A DNA stretch of 64,000 nt from Psococerastis gibbosa (GCA_963971405.1 OZ020490.1:3844001-3908000); one strand, 5' to 3'. Shown: positions 48,901 to 56,949, counted from the first letter of the stretch. The notes: generated from the letters alone by a model not told the origin. A program made the numbers and translations.

Positions 48901-51900
48901 CTATTTTTCTGCTGTGAAGTAGGGCTCAACTTGGCGTAGCTAATAATAACAATAAGAATTTCGCATTCTATAATTATTTCTTCTTATGATCTTCTCGATC
49001 TTGATCTATGTTGATTTCAGGAGGAGGATGAAGTTTTTGAATCGCCTTTGGACATCAGCGAGATTCAGATCAATTTCGATCTCGAAGAGTCAGAGATGAG
49101 GATATTCTCGGAGGATGAGACATTGGCCGGTAGTGGGAGTGTCAGTTTCGGATCTCCCAGGCCAAACAAATTTTCTAAGTCTTTGGTATGTACCTATGGA
49201 ATGCACCTATAGATTAGTATTTTTAGTACTTAATTATATTTTGTAGATTAGCACACACATACACATTAGAAAAAATGGTCTCATATATTTTCCTACTTAC
49301 TTAATTAGCGTGGCCACGTCACGCTAGTTTGTAGTCCAATGGGGCAGCAGCAGCTGTGCATGTAATATAATAATATTAGAGTAATTTGTATTTTTCCTTC
49401 AAGTACAACAGTTACAATTTAATTATATATGGTAGTCATCTTTGGGCATATGTTAGTATGCGTCGTGTGTATTACCGCAGGTATAGTCCACGCAAAATGA
49501 GAAAAGTATGGACATGGAATGTTTTGATCCTGTGCTACACAGTAAAAATATTCCTTGCACCATTTTGTGTACCTTGTTGCATTGGATGCAAGGCATAACA
49601 AAAATTGTGCAAAGAATATTTTTACAGTGTTGCACAGGATCAAAACATTCCGTGTGCATACTTTTCTCATTTTGCGTGGACTATACACATGTCCTGTCCC
49701 TCCGGCAGGAAGCCCCATCTAATCGCCGTTGTTTTGCAAAAAGGGGCGCCAGTTCAGGGAGCGCCTGATGTGGTATGGGGCGCTTGATGCCGTCATTATA
49801 CTTTTTAATGTAAAAAGAAATGTATTTATTATTTATTTCTCTCAAACTTATTTTGTTGTAATTTCTAGCCTATGACGAAACGGCTGACCAATGTGAAGCT
49901 AGCTCGGGGTGATGACAGCCTGAGCAGTAGTCATAGCGCGGACCCCTCACCAAAGAAACAAAAAACTCAGGAGACTGAAACGTATGAGCGGTCTAGGCTG
50001 GAGGAACGGCTGTCTACGTCGGCTGGGGAGCTCCAGTTTATTGATAGTGTTTCCCCTGATCAGGTAAGAGAGACAAAAAGCGAGCTACTGACAGATACTG
50101 GTTTGCCGGCACCATGACTCTGATTACAATAGTATAGTGATACCAGCAGAGGTGGTAGCGTGCTTATACTTGTGTGAGTCTGTACACACCATGCGATCGG
50201 AGATGTGTCGTAACTCAACACAAGTACCTATAAGTTTACTTAGTGAGGCGACTGAAGAGGCCGATCGGATGCATTCATTCAATTGTTTGTATGCGATTGA
50301 CCTTTTATTAAAAAAAAAAAAAAGTGGGGCCTAAAATATTTTTTTGAATTTCTAGTTTTTTTAGTACGGATTGCGCAAAGTGGGAATGTTGGAAAACAGG
50401 TTTCCTTGGCATTATTTTTATAATATAAAAACTGTAGTTCTATTCTTCCATCTTACCTCAGTTTCCTACTTTCCCATAGGGTAAACACAACACAGTGAAT
50501 ACCCCTATTATGGATATTAACGCTAGAAATATTCGAGATATTTATGAATTCGCTATGAAACCATCAAAATTAATTCAAATTTTATTCACAATAACATAAT
50601 TTTCAGAGTATTCTACAATGTTACAAATTCAGGTCCCCAAAACGTGATCAAATGCCCAAATTTGTTTTCTTTTCAGATCTGGGTCCAAGCTGAAGTGCAT
50701 CCGATCCAAAGCCCGTCACCAGTCAGTTCCCTATCGCACGTGAGCTCGTTGGTGCCACGCACGAGTCCCATACTCCCACACATCCCGCACCTGAGTGTCA
50801 AAGACTTGGCTAACGACTTGTCCGACACTGAAACCACCAGTCTGCACAGCTCGACCCTCACCACCCCCGACACCCCACTTATCGCCACATACACTCCCCT
50901 CATCGAGTCTCCGGACCCCCCGAGACCCGAAGAACGCCGCCAACGACCCTATCACCCATACGAAAACGTAGCACCCTTCGTCAAACCCAACGTAGTGCTA
51001 GAAACAAGCTTCGACTTGTTAGAACCGACTCCAACGTGTCCGAGCAATCGCGACTCGGTGGGTAGTGTAAAATACGAGTTGATATCCACCGAGAGCTCGT
51101 GTGATTCTTTGATTGATTTCAAACGGACGGATGATAGTAGAAATTTTATTAGTCGGGTTTCTATTGATCAATTCCCTGCGGAAGCAGTTGCTGAGGTGTC
51201 TGAAGGTATGGATCATGCGGTTTGTGATATTACTGAGACAGCTGATGACATGGCTCTTGCTAGTAGTCTGCAACTGGTGGATAGATTCTCGTGTGATGTT
51301 AAGGAAGCTGTTGTTTCGCAAACTGAGCTTGTCACACTTTCAATGGAACATTCTAATTGTGAGGAGAATGTTATTGTAGCTGAAGTTTCAGTTGCAAATG
51401 ATAATTCTCTGGGTGTTGCGCTGGATGGTGTTCTTAGGTCTACAGGTGTTGTGATACAAGATCCCGATAACCATGAATGCGTTACTGGGCGTTCTCCGAG
51501 TCCATTTTCCTGCGTAACTAATCCTGCTAACGATTTGTTCCGACCATTAGTGATTCGAACTGATAATTTAGTTGATGCTGCATCTAAAGAGCAGTATAAT
51601 GGCGTAGCTTGCTCAGTGGAAGACGTAACGCCTTCAATTGACTTGCAAGAGCTTCCAACTGATTTTACAGCCTATGGTGCAGACAATCATCCTAACATCC
51701 ATGAATCTGAGACTGAATTTGAAGAAGAAAGACATTTAAAAGGCACTATTGAGCCTGCTTCCACTCACGAATTAGTAATAGACAATCAATTGCGGGGAAC
51801 TGGTGCAGAGAGTAATGTCGATACAAATATAGTGGTGGACGCACATTGTGATGCGATTGGTGAATCTGGGGAAATGTCGCTTATTTTATCGTCGAATTGT

Positions 51901-54900
51901 AATAGAAATAATGTTTGTGAAAGCGAACTGTTGCGCAGTGGGGCAGAATTGGGGGAAGTGATCAAAATGGAAGTAGCTGACGAGGCAATGAATGATGATT
52001 ATGAAGGTGGTGGAGACCAGCCGGGTTTCTCGAAAGATTTAACGTTAGATCTCAACAGTGAGGATGCTGGTACGTCAATGGATGTTGTGGAATCGAAGAC
52101 GGTTGCGGGGGAGAGTATAGTAAGTTCCGAAGAGAATCTGAGTGGCTTGGCGTCGATTTTCGAGAAGAGTAGCCAACTGGATTTGTCTGGGTCGCAGAGG
52201 TCGTCTGTTAGTTTGTCCGACACGGAAGAGTCGAGTGAAACGCAAGTTACGGAGATTGTTAGTCAAAAAGGATCTGGGGATATTCTAACGGGTTGCAAAG
52301 GTGTACAGGTGCAGGAGAGTGCTACTAAAGTTGAGGAAGCTATGGAAACTTCCGAGAATGTCAAGACCAAAGAGGATGTTGATGAGGTGGTGAAACCGGT
52401 GAGGACGTCAGTCATTCCGAAACCGCCGCGGAAGGTATTCCGGGAAGTCCAGCAGAAATCGGACGATGTTTGGAGTGTTTCAAAGCCGTTTATGGAGATA
52501 GCAAAGTTGGATAAGTCGCCTAATTTACGGAATCATCGAAGGTTCTCGGTGGAGGATCAGAACGCGCCGTTGGAGAAATCTGTGATGGCGACGGGAGAGC
52601 GGTGGCCGATAAGGGCTTCGACGACGCAGCAAGAAGTGATTAAGGTGACGGCGAGGCTTTCAGAGTCGCTGCCGGTTGGGTCTTCGAAGGTGATGACGTC
52701 TTCGAGCAGTTCGAAGGGTGTCGAGCAACAGCAGGAATGGTTGCCGCAGCGGTCGAGCTCGAGTGGGAATGTGCGACAGCTGTTGAACAAGTTTGAGGGC
52801 TGTGAACGGCCGCGAACGTTGGAAAGGCTGTCGACGCGGCGGGCGAGGGAGGCGATGGAGTTGGATTTGAGTGATCCGGAGCGGCGGGAACGGATTGAAA
52901 AGTATAAGGTAGGTGGATTTGGTTGGTCCTGTTGGCAGCATGCGAACCGGAGGTTGCAGACTTCATATCATCAATAATCAGCGCCAGTTCCCGGGTTTTA
53001 CAGGTGAACCTCCCCCACTCCCTCTTGTCTCTCTAGTTTTGATTATTCAGCTTCCTCTGGTACCAGCCCCACTGTTCTGAGATCATCCTCAATCTGGTAC
53101 CTTCCTTGGTCTTGTCCTTCTTCGTGTTCTCTCTATTTCTTCCTCCAGAGCAGCGTCTAAACCTTTTCTCGCGCACCTGCTGTGATCCATTCGCTTTACG
53201 TGTCCAGACTCGATATGAAATAAAAACTTCCTCTGGTACCAGTCCCACTCTTGTGAGATCGTCCTCAATCAGGTTGCTGTATCTCTTCCCTAGTCTTCCC
53301 CTTCTTCATGTTGTGAAAGAAATCGTTTCTGCTGGGGCTGGGTACACCCAATCATAATGGGTACCTCACATTTGCAGGTTGGGACAAATGCGGCTGCCGG
53401 ATATGCTGCTGACCCCATAATCCCAAATAGAGCAGTGGTCAAGAACGAGGATCATCACCCGACTACCAGTCCTCAGGTCTGAAACCTTTTGAGTGCCTCC
53501 CCCCCCCCCCCCGGAGTTTTATTATAATTAATTTTATTTATTTCTGTACTACCACTCTTGGCTGTAGTAATAGGCTAAAAACAACATCCCTTTTCCCGTA
53601 CCTCTGAATTTTTTAAAGTCAAAATATAAAACTCCAAAATTCAGGGAAAACGGAAATTGAATTAAAGAATTATTTACGTAAACAAAACATTCGTTGTATA
53701 GTGTAACACATGGGTAAGGTCAGATGTAATGTTATTTACTGACGATCGATGAAAAGACCGAGCATGTGAAGCACTCGCTATAGAAGTAACGTTTCTTCTA
53801 TTATTTCGGCGTGTAGCCGTAAAGTAGAGCCCTACTTCTGTAGCGAGTGCATTACAAACTCAGGCTTCTCGGTCCTAAGCAAATGGCATCAGTTCTTATC
53901 TTACATTGTTCCGCCATAGCTTATGTGGAACTAGATAATAAATTCGTCAAAATTACTCGGGCACCCTTTGTTTGCACAAAATGTGAATAGCTCTGCTTCA
54001 AATACATTTATTTTTACTTTTCCTCTACGCCTCCACTGCCGTCTGTGTAGAGCAGCCATCCCCAAACTATGGCCCGCGGCTCTTTTTGATGTGGCTCTCA
54101 GCCTACCTGACAATAAATTAAAAATTCTACGAATAGCCTGGTGCGAGGAGAGTCCTCATATTTTAGCGATTTTTGAAGACAATTTTAAACAGTTTCACGG
54201 CTCTCATTAAATTAAAATATACCTTGTCAATTTTCATGCTTTTTCATTTTTTACACCTGCGGCCCACGGTAAAGTATCTGGCCCTCGGAGTGGCCCTTGA
54301 GGAAAAACGTCTAGGCCCCGCTGATGTAGAGCGTCTGGGCGTGTGTGAGTTATCTGCCTGGATCGTTTTCGGCAGCGTCATCTTCCTCTTTTCCTCTTTC
54401 CTGGGACCACAATCTCCTCATCCTTTCTCAGTAGACGAGTCTCGCCTCGCATTGCCTAGCTCTGCTTCGGTGGGGTTTCCACATACGTCAATAGTCAATA
54501 GTGATTGTGGTATTGACGTTTTAGCAGACATTAGACATTAAAGACATACTAAAAATGTCTGCTACCACGTCAAAACCATATTTACTATTGACTGTTGACG
54601 TATGTGGAAACCCCGCCTTCAAACATAGTGCAATAATATTTTTACTTTTTTTCTTAAGGAGAAACGACGAACATACCTCAGGGAGAAATACCGCGCGGAA
54701 TTAGAAGCTGCGCGGCGAGTGGCGCCTTTCGAGAAGCCGCCGCGGAAACACCTGCCTGCTACCACGTCTTCTGCTGCCACTGGCGGCAGGAGGTCCTACG
54801 AGACAAACTCAGTTACCATGACGACGACGCCGCGACGCTCATTTGAGTCACCCACTGTTTCCAGCCTATGTAGAAATTCTTCGCGGGTTAGTTCGACAGA

Positions 54901-56543
54901 TCGACGCAGTGGGGCTGCCTTCGCGAATGAAGTTGCAACGTCGCCGGAAAAGCAGCACCATTCGTTGGATTTTGTTTTGCTTGAGTAAGTTCCATTGCTA
55001 TCTGAGCCGTTTTCTTAATATGACATAGCTAATCGACTTCAACAGGAAATATCGGTCGTGCGTCGTTACGTTAGCAAAAACGCTCGTGTATATTTCGATA
55101 TGTGGCATGTGTTTAATGCGCAAAATAGAGTAACAATGCGGAATAGGTTGATTTCCTCAGCAAGGTTTTGGTTTTAAAGAAAAAATTATTTTTTGACAAT
55201 TGTATGGATAATCCGAACCCCCCTTCTAGACGATGCGATTGTCCCAGTCGCTTTACGATTTGGAAAAAAGATTTAGACAACTGATCTTTAACCATGGGAC
55301 AATTATATGCCATGGAACTATTACAGTACTTACTATACTTAGTACCTCGTATACTAATTAATAAATAGGAAAGCATGTACGGGTTCACTCGTACCGGTTC
55401 TTTAGAATAATTTAATCTTCCGGATAAGTTGTTCTTTACACGCCCTACTAGGGCTTCTGATTGCCTTGTATTCATTATTTATTTGCTTCTTCTGAGGTCA
55501 CGATCTCAACGATTAATTGGCAGCGACTCCCAGCATTTCAAAGTCACATAGACTATATATGCGCTAAAGCAAATAGAACTTTAGGATTCATAAAAAGAAA
55601 CAGTCATCATTTTACAGCGGAAACAGTGAAACCCCTGTATAGCACACTAGTAAGACCAATCCTAGAATACAACTTTCCAGCCTGGAATCCATACCTGAAT
55701 TGCCAAATTATGAAAAGTGAGAATGTGCAAAGAAAGTGTATAAAATACTATTGTTATAAGAAACATGTCGTTAAGAACAATTTTTCTTATGAATATTTGC
55801 TAAATTTGTTTGAAATCAGCTCACTAACTGACAGGAGAAGCATGTATGATGGTATTGCTGTTTATAATATCCTATCAAATAAGTTTGCATGTTCTTCCCT
55901 CCTAGTGAATATTAATATCCATGTTCCTTCAAACACCCGGAACAAAAGTATGTTTTATATGAATTTGTACAGAACCAACTACCTACAAGAACTTGGTCTC
56001 AACAGAATGCTAACCAGGTGTAATATTCTTAACCAGAAGTGTGACATAGATATGTTCCATGAATCACTAAATAGCATTAGGAGGAAAGCCTTACAACATG
56101 CGTTATAATACCATATGAACTGTTATTATTCCCAGTGATACAAGTCACTTTGAGTACTTAGTACTGGGGTAGACTTTGTAAACTGCACAAGAAAAACTGT
56201 AAAATACTATTTACTACTTACTTAGCAACTTTGTCAAAATTTGAGTTTTTCCGTTTATTATATTATTTTTATTTATTTATTTATTATCATCCTCCAGCTT
56301 TTCCGGTCCTCTTCAGCTCTTGATACCTTCCAGCTCCTGCGTCATCCTTCAGTTGGTTAATTACTTATTACTATTAATATTAGTTCCAGAGAGCTTCCCA
56401 AGTCACCCGAGCGAAAGCCATTGTCCCCACGGCGGAAAGCTTCCACACCGGAAGCAACTTCGCCGCCATATTGTATCAAGGACATGGCGGCAAAATTTGA
56501 AAAGCGGGACCGACAATCCTCCCAAAAACAGTACCTTTCGTCG
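33866..56543 (+). CDS. CdGAPr: PX-SH3-RhoGAP protein, CdGAPr/ARHGAP32-33 family, 15 coding exons
   Basis: The protein accelerates GTP hydrolysis by Rho-family GTPases (Cdc42/Rac in studied relatives) and acts at the cell cortex and in neurites. Coding exons: 33866-33976, 37869-38021, 40191-40397, 41488-41709, 41988-42199, 43723-43938, 45111-45344, 46599-46846, 47678-47970, 48137-48358, 49021-49185, 49869-50063, 50677-52908, 54659-54984, 56384-56543. Every junction is in phase; the total is 5,196 bases or 1,732 residues, against roughly 1,840 in Drosophila CdGAPr. The order is PX-like (about 70-190), SH3 (213-272) and RhoGAP (325-530, arginine finger R362 in GIYRLSG). A conserved basic segment RPKSLAIST and a long disordered tail follow. 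The end is uncertain: the last donor-like GTATGA also reads Val-stop. The ATG chosen is the first after a probable leader splice. Confidence 0.93.
34420..35125. repeat. Three tandem-like copies of the 'ACTTGGGGAACA' family
   Basis: GTTGACTGACAGGGTGGATC and AACCACTTGGGGAACAT recur with variants at about 34480, 34670 and 34920. A poly-G run of about 20 bases (34397-34416) followed by (GT)n precedes the first. It lies in RhoGAP intron 1. Confidence 0.7.
35200..35560. other. Possible LINE tail remnant in RhoGAP intron 1
   Basis: The plus strand reads MKKCFASPMLCPRLLNRSAN then NNAVIVYEILLF, which loosely resembles a LINE C-terminus. A G run lies at 35447-35459. Weak support. Confidence 0.3.
35826..36870 (+). 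pseudogene. Degraded RTE-like LINE, RT core to C-terminus
   Basis: The pieces in several frames are: DVISGVKQGDGLSPCLFNLV, then LGYADDLNIVAHDEE, then GLKINMGKTKHLLVQRR, then VWRIRHNAEIYALF, GCRIQWLGHVHRM and GRPRLRWRDQVLEDVH. The order is that of an RTE-like element but there are at least four frameshifts or stops. It lies in RhoGAP intron 1. Confidence 0.8.
36923..37084. mobile_element. Hairpin MITE (162 bp) with TTAA flanks
   Basis: The left arm GGCGCCCATTCCACATACGT pairs with the right arm ending GTGGAATGGGCGCC. TTAA flanks both sides. The arm interiors (CAATCGTCAATGAAAAATTG) differ from the other copies but match each other. Confidence 0.8.
37572..37650 (+). pseudogene. Frameshifted copy of RhoGAP exon 2 (5' half)
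   Basis: After a TTTTTCAG acceptor the sequence reads GGLCVALELEGKSWRNLP and stops at TAA. Exon 2 proper, 297 bases downstream, reads SGLCAASELEGNRGTSYLIQ. The DNA is similar for about 70 bases, with one extra G here that shifts the frame. It is a partial duplicate exon, now probably silent. Confidence 0.75.
37869..38021 (+). CDS. CdGAPr: RhoGAP exon 2 (start of PX-like domain)
   Basis: It encodes SGLCAASELEGNRGTSYLIQ then RFPKLDECAHFHYEHVEIG. The FPKL-ECAHFHYE segment is a signature of the ARHGAP32/33 group. A frameshifted copy of its first half lies at 37572-37640. Confidence 0.92.
38153..39133. mobile_element. Composite nested hairpin MITE, copy 3, carrying a hAT insertion
   Basis: The ends GGCGGGGTTCCACCGACCGG and the inverse before CGCGCC are flanked by TTA (38150-38152; 39134-39136). 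Intact array units show the empty site as TCCTTACCATATAG, confirming a TTA duplication. The inner element starts near 38216. The interior is interrupted by the 586-bp element at 38287-38872. Confidence 0.85.
38287..38872. mobile_element. Non-autonomous hAT-like element (586 bp), 8-bp duplication
   Basis: The ends are CAGCGGTTCCCAAAGTGTGG and TTTGGGAACCGCTG (inverse). CTCTATGC occurs on both sides (38279-38286; 38873-38880), and the host MITE has CTCTATGCCATAG uninterrupted in its other copies. The interior is not coding. TIR type and 8-bp duplication are the marks of hAT transposons. Confidence 0.92.
39228..39622. mobile_element. Composite nested hairpin MITE, copy 4
   Basis: The outer ends are GGCGCGGTTTCCACCGACCT and its inverse; the inner element begins after GACTTA at about 39299. 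The right flank TTATGG continues the array unit, and the left flank CGGCATA is the same site with one base changed or lost. Confidence 0.82.
40191..40397 (+). CDS. CdGAPr: RhoGAP exon 3 (PX-like domain)
   Basis: It encodes NGKYWYLSVMSHGKTWMVRR and FENFRMLDQQLHRCIYDR, the core of the atypical PX domain. Both ends are in phase 0. It lies 75 bases after the LINE-derived array. Confidence 0.93.
40965..41262. repeat. Irregular tandem repeat, about 100-130 bp units
   Basis: TTTTAAATTGGAGTGTA and GTCTTCTTACGTTAATCA recur about three times. It lies in RhoGAP intron 3. No coding frame of interest. Confidence 0.65.
41488..41709 (+). CDS. CdGAPr: RhoGAP exon 4 (PX end, SH3 start)
   Basis: It encodes ILSEYLAGLSNIACSFINC and VLNWLEMDNRGRRLLVPD, then AAYAVKKYQAQAPDELFFE, the ALYDY and DELSF part of the SH3 fold. 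Confidence 0.94.
41988..42199 (+). CDS. CdGAPr: RhoGAP exon 5 (SH3 end)
   Basis: It encodes IGDMISVIDMPPPEESIWWR and YMVGFFPSECVSVI, completing the SH3 domain with its WW and FFPSE elements. It ends two bases into an Arg codon. Confidence 0.94.
42201..43271. other. RhoGAP intron 5, largely unrecognised
   Basis: It contains (TATG)n at 42393-42409 and (AGT)n at 42955-42980. The segment near 43010-43135 resembles a decayed LINE tail on the minus strand but I cannot align it with confidence. Confidence 0.35.
43272..43697 (-). pseudogene. RTE-like LINE C-terminal fragment with (AAGT)n tail
   Basis: The minus strand reads YIPYGAECWPLRRDEEKLL, VRERRLAWWGHTIRREN and a basic end near 43310; (ACTT)n at 43272-43290 is the tail. 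Its 5' truncation point lies about 25 bases from the acceptor of RhoGAP exon 6. Confidence 0.75.
43723..43938 (+). CDS. CdGAPr: RhoGAP exon 6 (arginine finger)
   Basis: It encodes GILKERVFGCDLGEHLQNSG and IETHGIVDGIYRLSGINSN. The Arg of GIYRLSG is the catalytic finger of RhoGAP domains. A LINE fragment ends 25 bases before its acceptor and a TIR element begins 32 bases after its donor. Confidence 0.95.
43970..44492. mobile_element. TIR element (523 bp) with 3-bp ACT duplication
   Basis: The left end AGGGGTCTTCACAGTGTTTG and right end (inverse of AGGGGTCTTCACAGTGTTGG) match over 32 bases with about two mismatches. ACT lies on both sides (43967-43969; 44493-44495). The interior is non-coding. 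It is in RhoGAP intron 6. Confidence 0.8.
44496..45110. other. RhoGAP intron 6, distal part, nothing recognised
   Basis: No coding or repeat structure beyond a short (CTT)n run at 45015-45029. Confidence 0.35.
45111..45344 (+). CDS. CdGAPr: RhoGAP exon 7
   Basis: It encodes DIHSVASLVKMYFRELPNPL, the KMYFRELPxPL signature of RhoGAP domains, then CTYQLYHQFVSAVQ. It is split on both sides inside Arg codons, in phase with its neighbours. Confidence 0.95.
45380..45545. repeat. A-tailed interspersed repeat, copy 2
   Basis: It contains GTGCGAGTCTCTACACGCCA, CATGCGATCGGAGACGTGTC and ends GCATGCGATTAACC then an A run. It matches 50148-50325 over the whole length. Confidence 0.7.
45590..46140 (+). 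pseudogene. RTE-like LINE pieces split by a T run
   Basis: The plus strand reads IVQCKLYWYLGCIVSSEWEV, then a 22-base T run with a stem-loop (45813-45839, the 3' end of another minus-strand LINE), then RNLRFDLRLRKVKLCEFQIM, FEMWIYRQ-type wording (STLEMWIYRQMLRIS) and RKRKLTCFGHVVRNEK. One retrocopy appears to have landed inside another. It lies in RhoGAP intron 7. Confidence 0.7.
46599..46846 (+). CDS. CdGAPr: RhoGAP exon 8 (end of RhoGAP domain)
   Basis: It encodes TLEYLTRHLAKVAQRGKETG then MTPRNVAIVWAPNLLR, including the conserved MTPxNLAIVWxPNL block with the Asn of the GTPase-binding face. It ends one base into a Gly codon. Confidence 0.95.
46847..47677. other. RhoGAP intron 8, nothing recognised
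   Basis: AT-rich sequence with (AAAT)n near 47330. The minus frame near 47000 has no recognisable content. Confidence 0.35.
47678..47970 (+). CDS. CdGAPr: RhoGAP exon 9
   Basis: It encodes RPKSLAISTPTKLLPLEEAQ and KRSPLGWRKFFSGRG, a conserved basic region after the RhoGAP domain in the ARHGAP32/33 group. It ends in phase 0. Confidence 0.92.
48137..48358 (+). CDS. CdGAPr: RhoGAP exon 10
   Basis: It encodes LRPAKSVESLNSAGETPVQQ and NRSVSHESYFDTLQ. RPAKS-ESL is conserved in the family. Phase 0 on both sides. Confidence 0.9.
48359..49020. other. RhoGAP intron 10 with an imperfect foldback
   Basis: CAGCAGAGAAATCGTGATAA and ACACTGTGCAAG (48740-48788) face CTTGCACAGTATGCCTC and TTTTCTGCTGTGA (48870-48918). 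This suggests a decayed hairpin element of about 200 bases. Confidence 0.45.
49021..49185 (+). CDS. CdGAPr: RhoGAP exon 11
   Basis: It encodes 55 residues, including ESPLDISEIQINFDLEESEM, an acidic segment. It has a TTTCAG acceptor and a GTATGT donor, both phase 0. Confidence 0.88.
49482..49686. mobile_element. Foldback element (about 205 bp)
   Basis: The left arm TATAGTCCACGCAAAATGAG and GGAATGTTTTGATCCTGTGC is inverted on the right (CAGGATCAAAACATTCC; CTCATTTTGCGTGGACTATA). The arms pair over about 85 bases with few mismatches. It lies in RhoGAP intron 11. Confidence 0.8.
49869..50063 (+). CDS. CdGAPr: RhoGAP exon 12
   Basis: It encodes 65 residues (PMTKRLTNVKLARGDDSLSS; ELQFIDSVSPDQ). 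GELQFIDS recalls the SGEMQLFDS-like segment of relatives. Phase 0 on both sides. Confidence 0.88.
50148..50325. repeat. A-tailed interspersed repeat, copy 3
   Basis: It matches 45380-45545, ending GTATGCGATTGACC and an A run. It lies in RhoGAP intron 12. Confidence 0.7.
50677..52908 (+). CDS. CdGAPr: RhoGAP exon 13 (744-codon disordered exon)
   Basis: It starts IWVQAEVHPIQSPSPVSSL after a TTTTCAG acceptor, so an ATG at 50644 upstream is intronic. The 744 residues are Ser/Glu/Asp-rich with Pro-rich stretches such as RPEERRQRPYHPYENV and VIPKPPRKVFREVQ, possible SH3 ligands. It ends DPERRERIEKYK, which continues in exon 14. There is no folded domain I recognise. Confidence 0.92.
53030..53335 (-). 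repeat. Two copies of the 20330-20998 LINE-tail unit
   Basis: CTTCCTCTGGTACCAG followed by CCCACTGTTCTGAGATC or CCCACTCTTGTGAGATC occurs twice, about 185 bases apart. The minus strand reads RLRMISEQWGWYQRKL. RhoGAP intron 13. Confidence 0.65.
53757..53876. repeat. Imperfect foldback in RhoGAP intron 13
   Basis: GACCGAG and GCACTCGCTATAGAAGTA face TACTTCTGTAGCGAGTGC and CTCGGTC. The pairing is interrupted by unequal spacers. Probably a decayed MITE. Confidence 0.5.
54469..54617. mobile_element. Hairpin MITE (149 bp), 41 bases upstream of RhoGAP exon 14
   Basis: The ends GGTGGGGTTTCCACATACGT and the inverse before CCCCGCC are flanked by TTC on both sides. The loop has GACATTAAAGACATACTAAA. 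It is so close to the exon 14 acceptor (54658) that the branch point may lie in or beside it. Confidence 0.8.
54659..54984 (+). CDS. CdGAPr: RhoGAP exon 14
   Basis: It encodes EKRRTYLREKYRAELEAARR, continuing the KYK-EKRR-LREKYR motif of CdGAPr, then a Ser/Arg-rich stretch. The unspliced frame stops at TAA, but GTAAGT directly after CTTGA is a strong donor and exon 15 fits the phase. Confidence 0.87.
55370..55412. repeat. Isolated end of repeat family X
   Basis: GGAAAGCATGTACGGGTTCA then CTCGTACCGGTTCTTTAG resembles the terminal segment of the elements at 8722 and 12473, but nothing of the interior is present. Confidence 0.45.
55500..56108 (+). pseudogene. CR1/Jockey-like LINE C-terminal region
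   Basis: The plus strand encodes HIDYICAKANRTLGFIKRNS, LYSTLVRPILEYNFPAWNP and LLNLFEISSLTDRRSMYDG, ending RRKALQHAL before TAA. It is the post-RT region, open to its stop, with the start truncated. It lies in RhoGAP intron 14. Confidence 0.75.
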
Positions 56544-56549
56544 GTATGA
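56384..56549 (+). CDS. CdGAPr: RhoGAP exon 15 (last one seen; possible stop)
   Basis: After a TATTAG acceptor it encodes RELPKSPERKPLSPRRKAS and YCIKDMAAKFEKRDRQSS. IKDMAAKFE is a conserved motif of the family. The frame reaches TCG TCG GTA TGA: either the protein ends ...LSSV, or the exon ends at 56543 with the GTATGA donor. I found no convincing downstream exon. Confidence 0.75.
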
Positions 56550-56917
56550 TTGTAAACATTATTTTTTTTTCGAATTGTTTTTAAAATTGTTAATCTACCT
56601 CCTGTACCTATTTATTTAATCGGTTCGACATGAGAAGACGTGAGGCTTTGGCTTTCAAATCTTGTTTTTTTTTGACACAAAGGCATTAGGCTGCAACCAG
56701 GGACGTTTTGGCAAAACCTAGGACGGGTCTTCTAGGTCCGCCATATTGTTCCCTAGGCATGGGCCATATGGTAAGTAGTCAGAAACTGTCAAACGTATGT
56801 CTCTGGTTGTACTACATATATTTTTATTTTATCTCATTAATATCTGCAAATACTACTTACGAGTATATACTTATTTTCTACTGCGCATCATCCTCATCAT
56901 TTAGAAAGCATTTTAGT

Positions 56918-56923
56918 AATAAA
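56918..56923 (+). promoter_or_regulatory. Possible poly(A) signal (AATAAA) of the RhoGAP gene
   Basis: AATAAA lies about 370 bases after the TGA that would end exon 15. It supports, weakly, a transcript end in this area. Confidence 0.25.
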
Positions 56924-56949
56924 CAAATTATTAAACAACTCTAATAGCA

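Noticed and set aside
50644-50676. ATG at 50644 as the start of a separate large gene
   Set aside because: It lies before a clean TTTTCAG acceptor at 50671-50676, and the downstream frame joins exon 12 in phase and continues the family's sequence.
56690-56771. Possible extra RhoGAP exon (open frame with GTAAGT donor near CATATGG)
   Set aside because: It is open only in a phase that does not fit the phase 0 end of exon 15, and the content is not recognisable.
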